In this document: positions 5,991 to 6,225 of the stretch, piece by piece | Layout: each line of letters begins with the position of its first letter | Position numbering within the stretch: the stretch's first letter is position 1 | DNA from: Thermodesulfovibrio sp. | GTDB lineage: Bacteria; Nitrospirota; Thermodesulfovibrionia; Thermodesulfovibrionales; JdFR-85 | NCBI GenBank assembly: GCA_027050975.1 | Contig: JALUAR010000035.1 | Span: 1 to 6,225 of the forward strand | Length of the DNA: 6,225 nt | Direction: 5' to 3' | Notes under the pieces: model-generated | The model's input: only the letters and a program-made list of their open reading frames with translations | Database searches by the model: none | Told to the model about the DNA's origin: nothing | Made by a program: the position numbers and the translations under genes

Positions 5991-6024
5991 CCCGTACCCC
6001 AGGGGGGTACGGGGCTGTTTTTTT
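5991..6024 (+). terminator. Strong rho-independent terminator of the tsuA-DUF302-tusA operon
   Basis: CCCGTACCCC (5991-6000) and GGGGTACGGG (6004-6013) form a perfect 10-base stem with a three-base AGG loop, followed by GCTG and seven Ts (6018-6024). The GC-rich stem and T-run are textbook for intrinsic termination. It lies 75 bases after the tusA stop and closes the operon. Confidence 0.92.
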
Positions 6025-6225
6025 GAGTTCTGATCCTGCGGTAAAGCCGTCAAGCCATTTCTTTGAATTCCTGTCACCGAATATGTGCGGAATAAATGCA
6101 CGAAATCATCTCAATAGTTTTATTTCCTGCATTTCCTTGTAATTCTTGAGCATTCCACTTGAATCCTTATCACTGGATTTGGAAGTTATTTAAGTTTTTT
6201 GTTTAATGAGTCGATATTTATTTAA
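6025..6225. other. AT-rich tail with no supportable gene
   Basis: Together with 5916-5990 this is the non-coding stretch that follows tusA. After the terminator no frame on either strand has a start, ribosome binding site and family-like sequence together. A GTG-started frame at 5948-6142 and a - strand frame at 5760-6101 both run through the terminator stem and are not credible. The last 50 bases are very AT-rich and may be the upstream region of a gene beyond the window. Confidence 0.5.

Noticed and set aside
5760..6105. Minus-strand open frames across tusA and the terminator, including one reading SKKWLDGFTAGSELKK
   Set aside because: They lie antisense to a clear TusA gene and cross the terminator stem. 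The protein-like frame has a stop (TCA at 6106-6108 on the + strand) just before it and no start codon. A decayed gene or intergenic repeat remains a faint possibility.
5948..6142. 64-codon GTG-started + strand frame
   Set aside because: It reads through the terminator stem-loop, has no ribosome binding site and shows no family-like sequence.

Overview
The window carries a compact signalling and transport locus, all on the + strand, from a Gram-negative, probably anaerobic, sulfur-cycling bacterium. AT-leaning codon use (many ATA, AGA, AAA), an NtrC-type activator, a -24/-12 promoter, a lipoprotein and TsuA/TusA-type proteins would fit Nitrospirota (Thermodesulfovibrio-like) or Desulfobacterota. 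The taxonomic guess is inference only.

Region 1 (1-739) holds the last codons of an unidentified upstream gene, then a PhnD-like (phosphonate/phosphite-type) solute-binding domain. Its N-terminal strand is encoded in frame upstream of the first usable start (TTG 149), back to a TAG at 59-61. No signal peptide is visible, so the start of this gene is a real puzzle.

Region 2 (746-3605) encodes a two-component system: a membrane histidine kinase with a periplasmic Cache/PAS-like sensor that contains a Cys-Cys pair, and a full-length NtrC-family response regulator (REC, AAA+ with an intact GAFTGA loop, Fis-type HTH). Kinase and regulator overlap by 26 bases.

Region 3 (3606-3876) is a 271-base regulatory gap. 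It holds a well-matched sigma-54 promoter (TGGCACG-N4-ATGC at 3814-3828, correct GG-to-GC spacing), palindromic TGTTC/GAACA elements about 100 bases upstream of the predicted start of transcription (candidate activator site), a tandem 10-base repeat abutting the -24 box, and a possible weak IHF site.

Region 4 (3877-5915) is a three-gene operon: a YeeE/YedE (TsuA-like) thiosulfate transporter with its hallmark cysteines, a DUF302 putative lipoprotein, and a TusA-family sulfur carrier with a CPMP motif. It ends in a strong intrinsic terminator (5991-6024). The last 200 bases show no supportable gene.

Taken together, I infer a sulfur-compound-responsive circuit. A binding protein and/or the kinase sensor detects a ligand, the regulator activates sigma-54 RNA polymerase at 3814-3828, and the operon takes up thiosulfate and passes its sulfur to a TusA carrier. 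The individual protein families are clear; the wiring and the ligand are inference.
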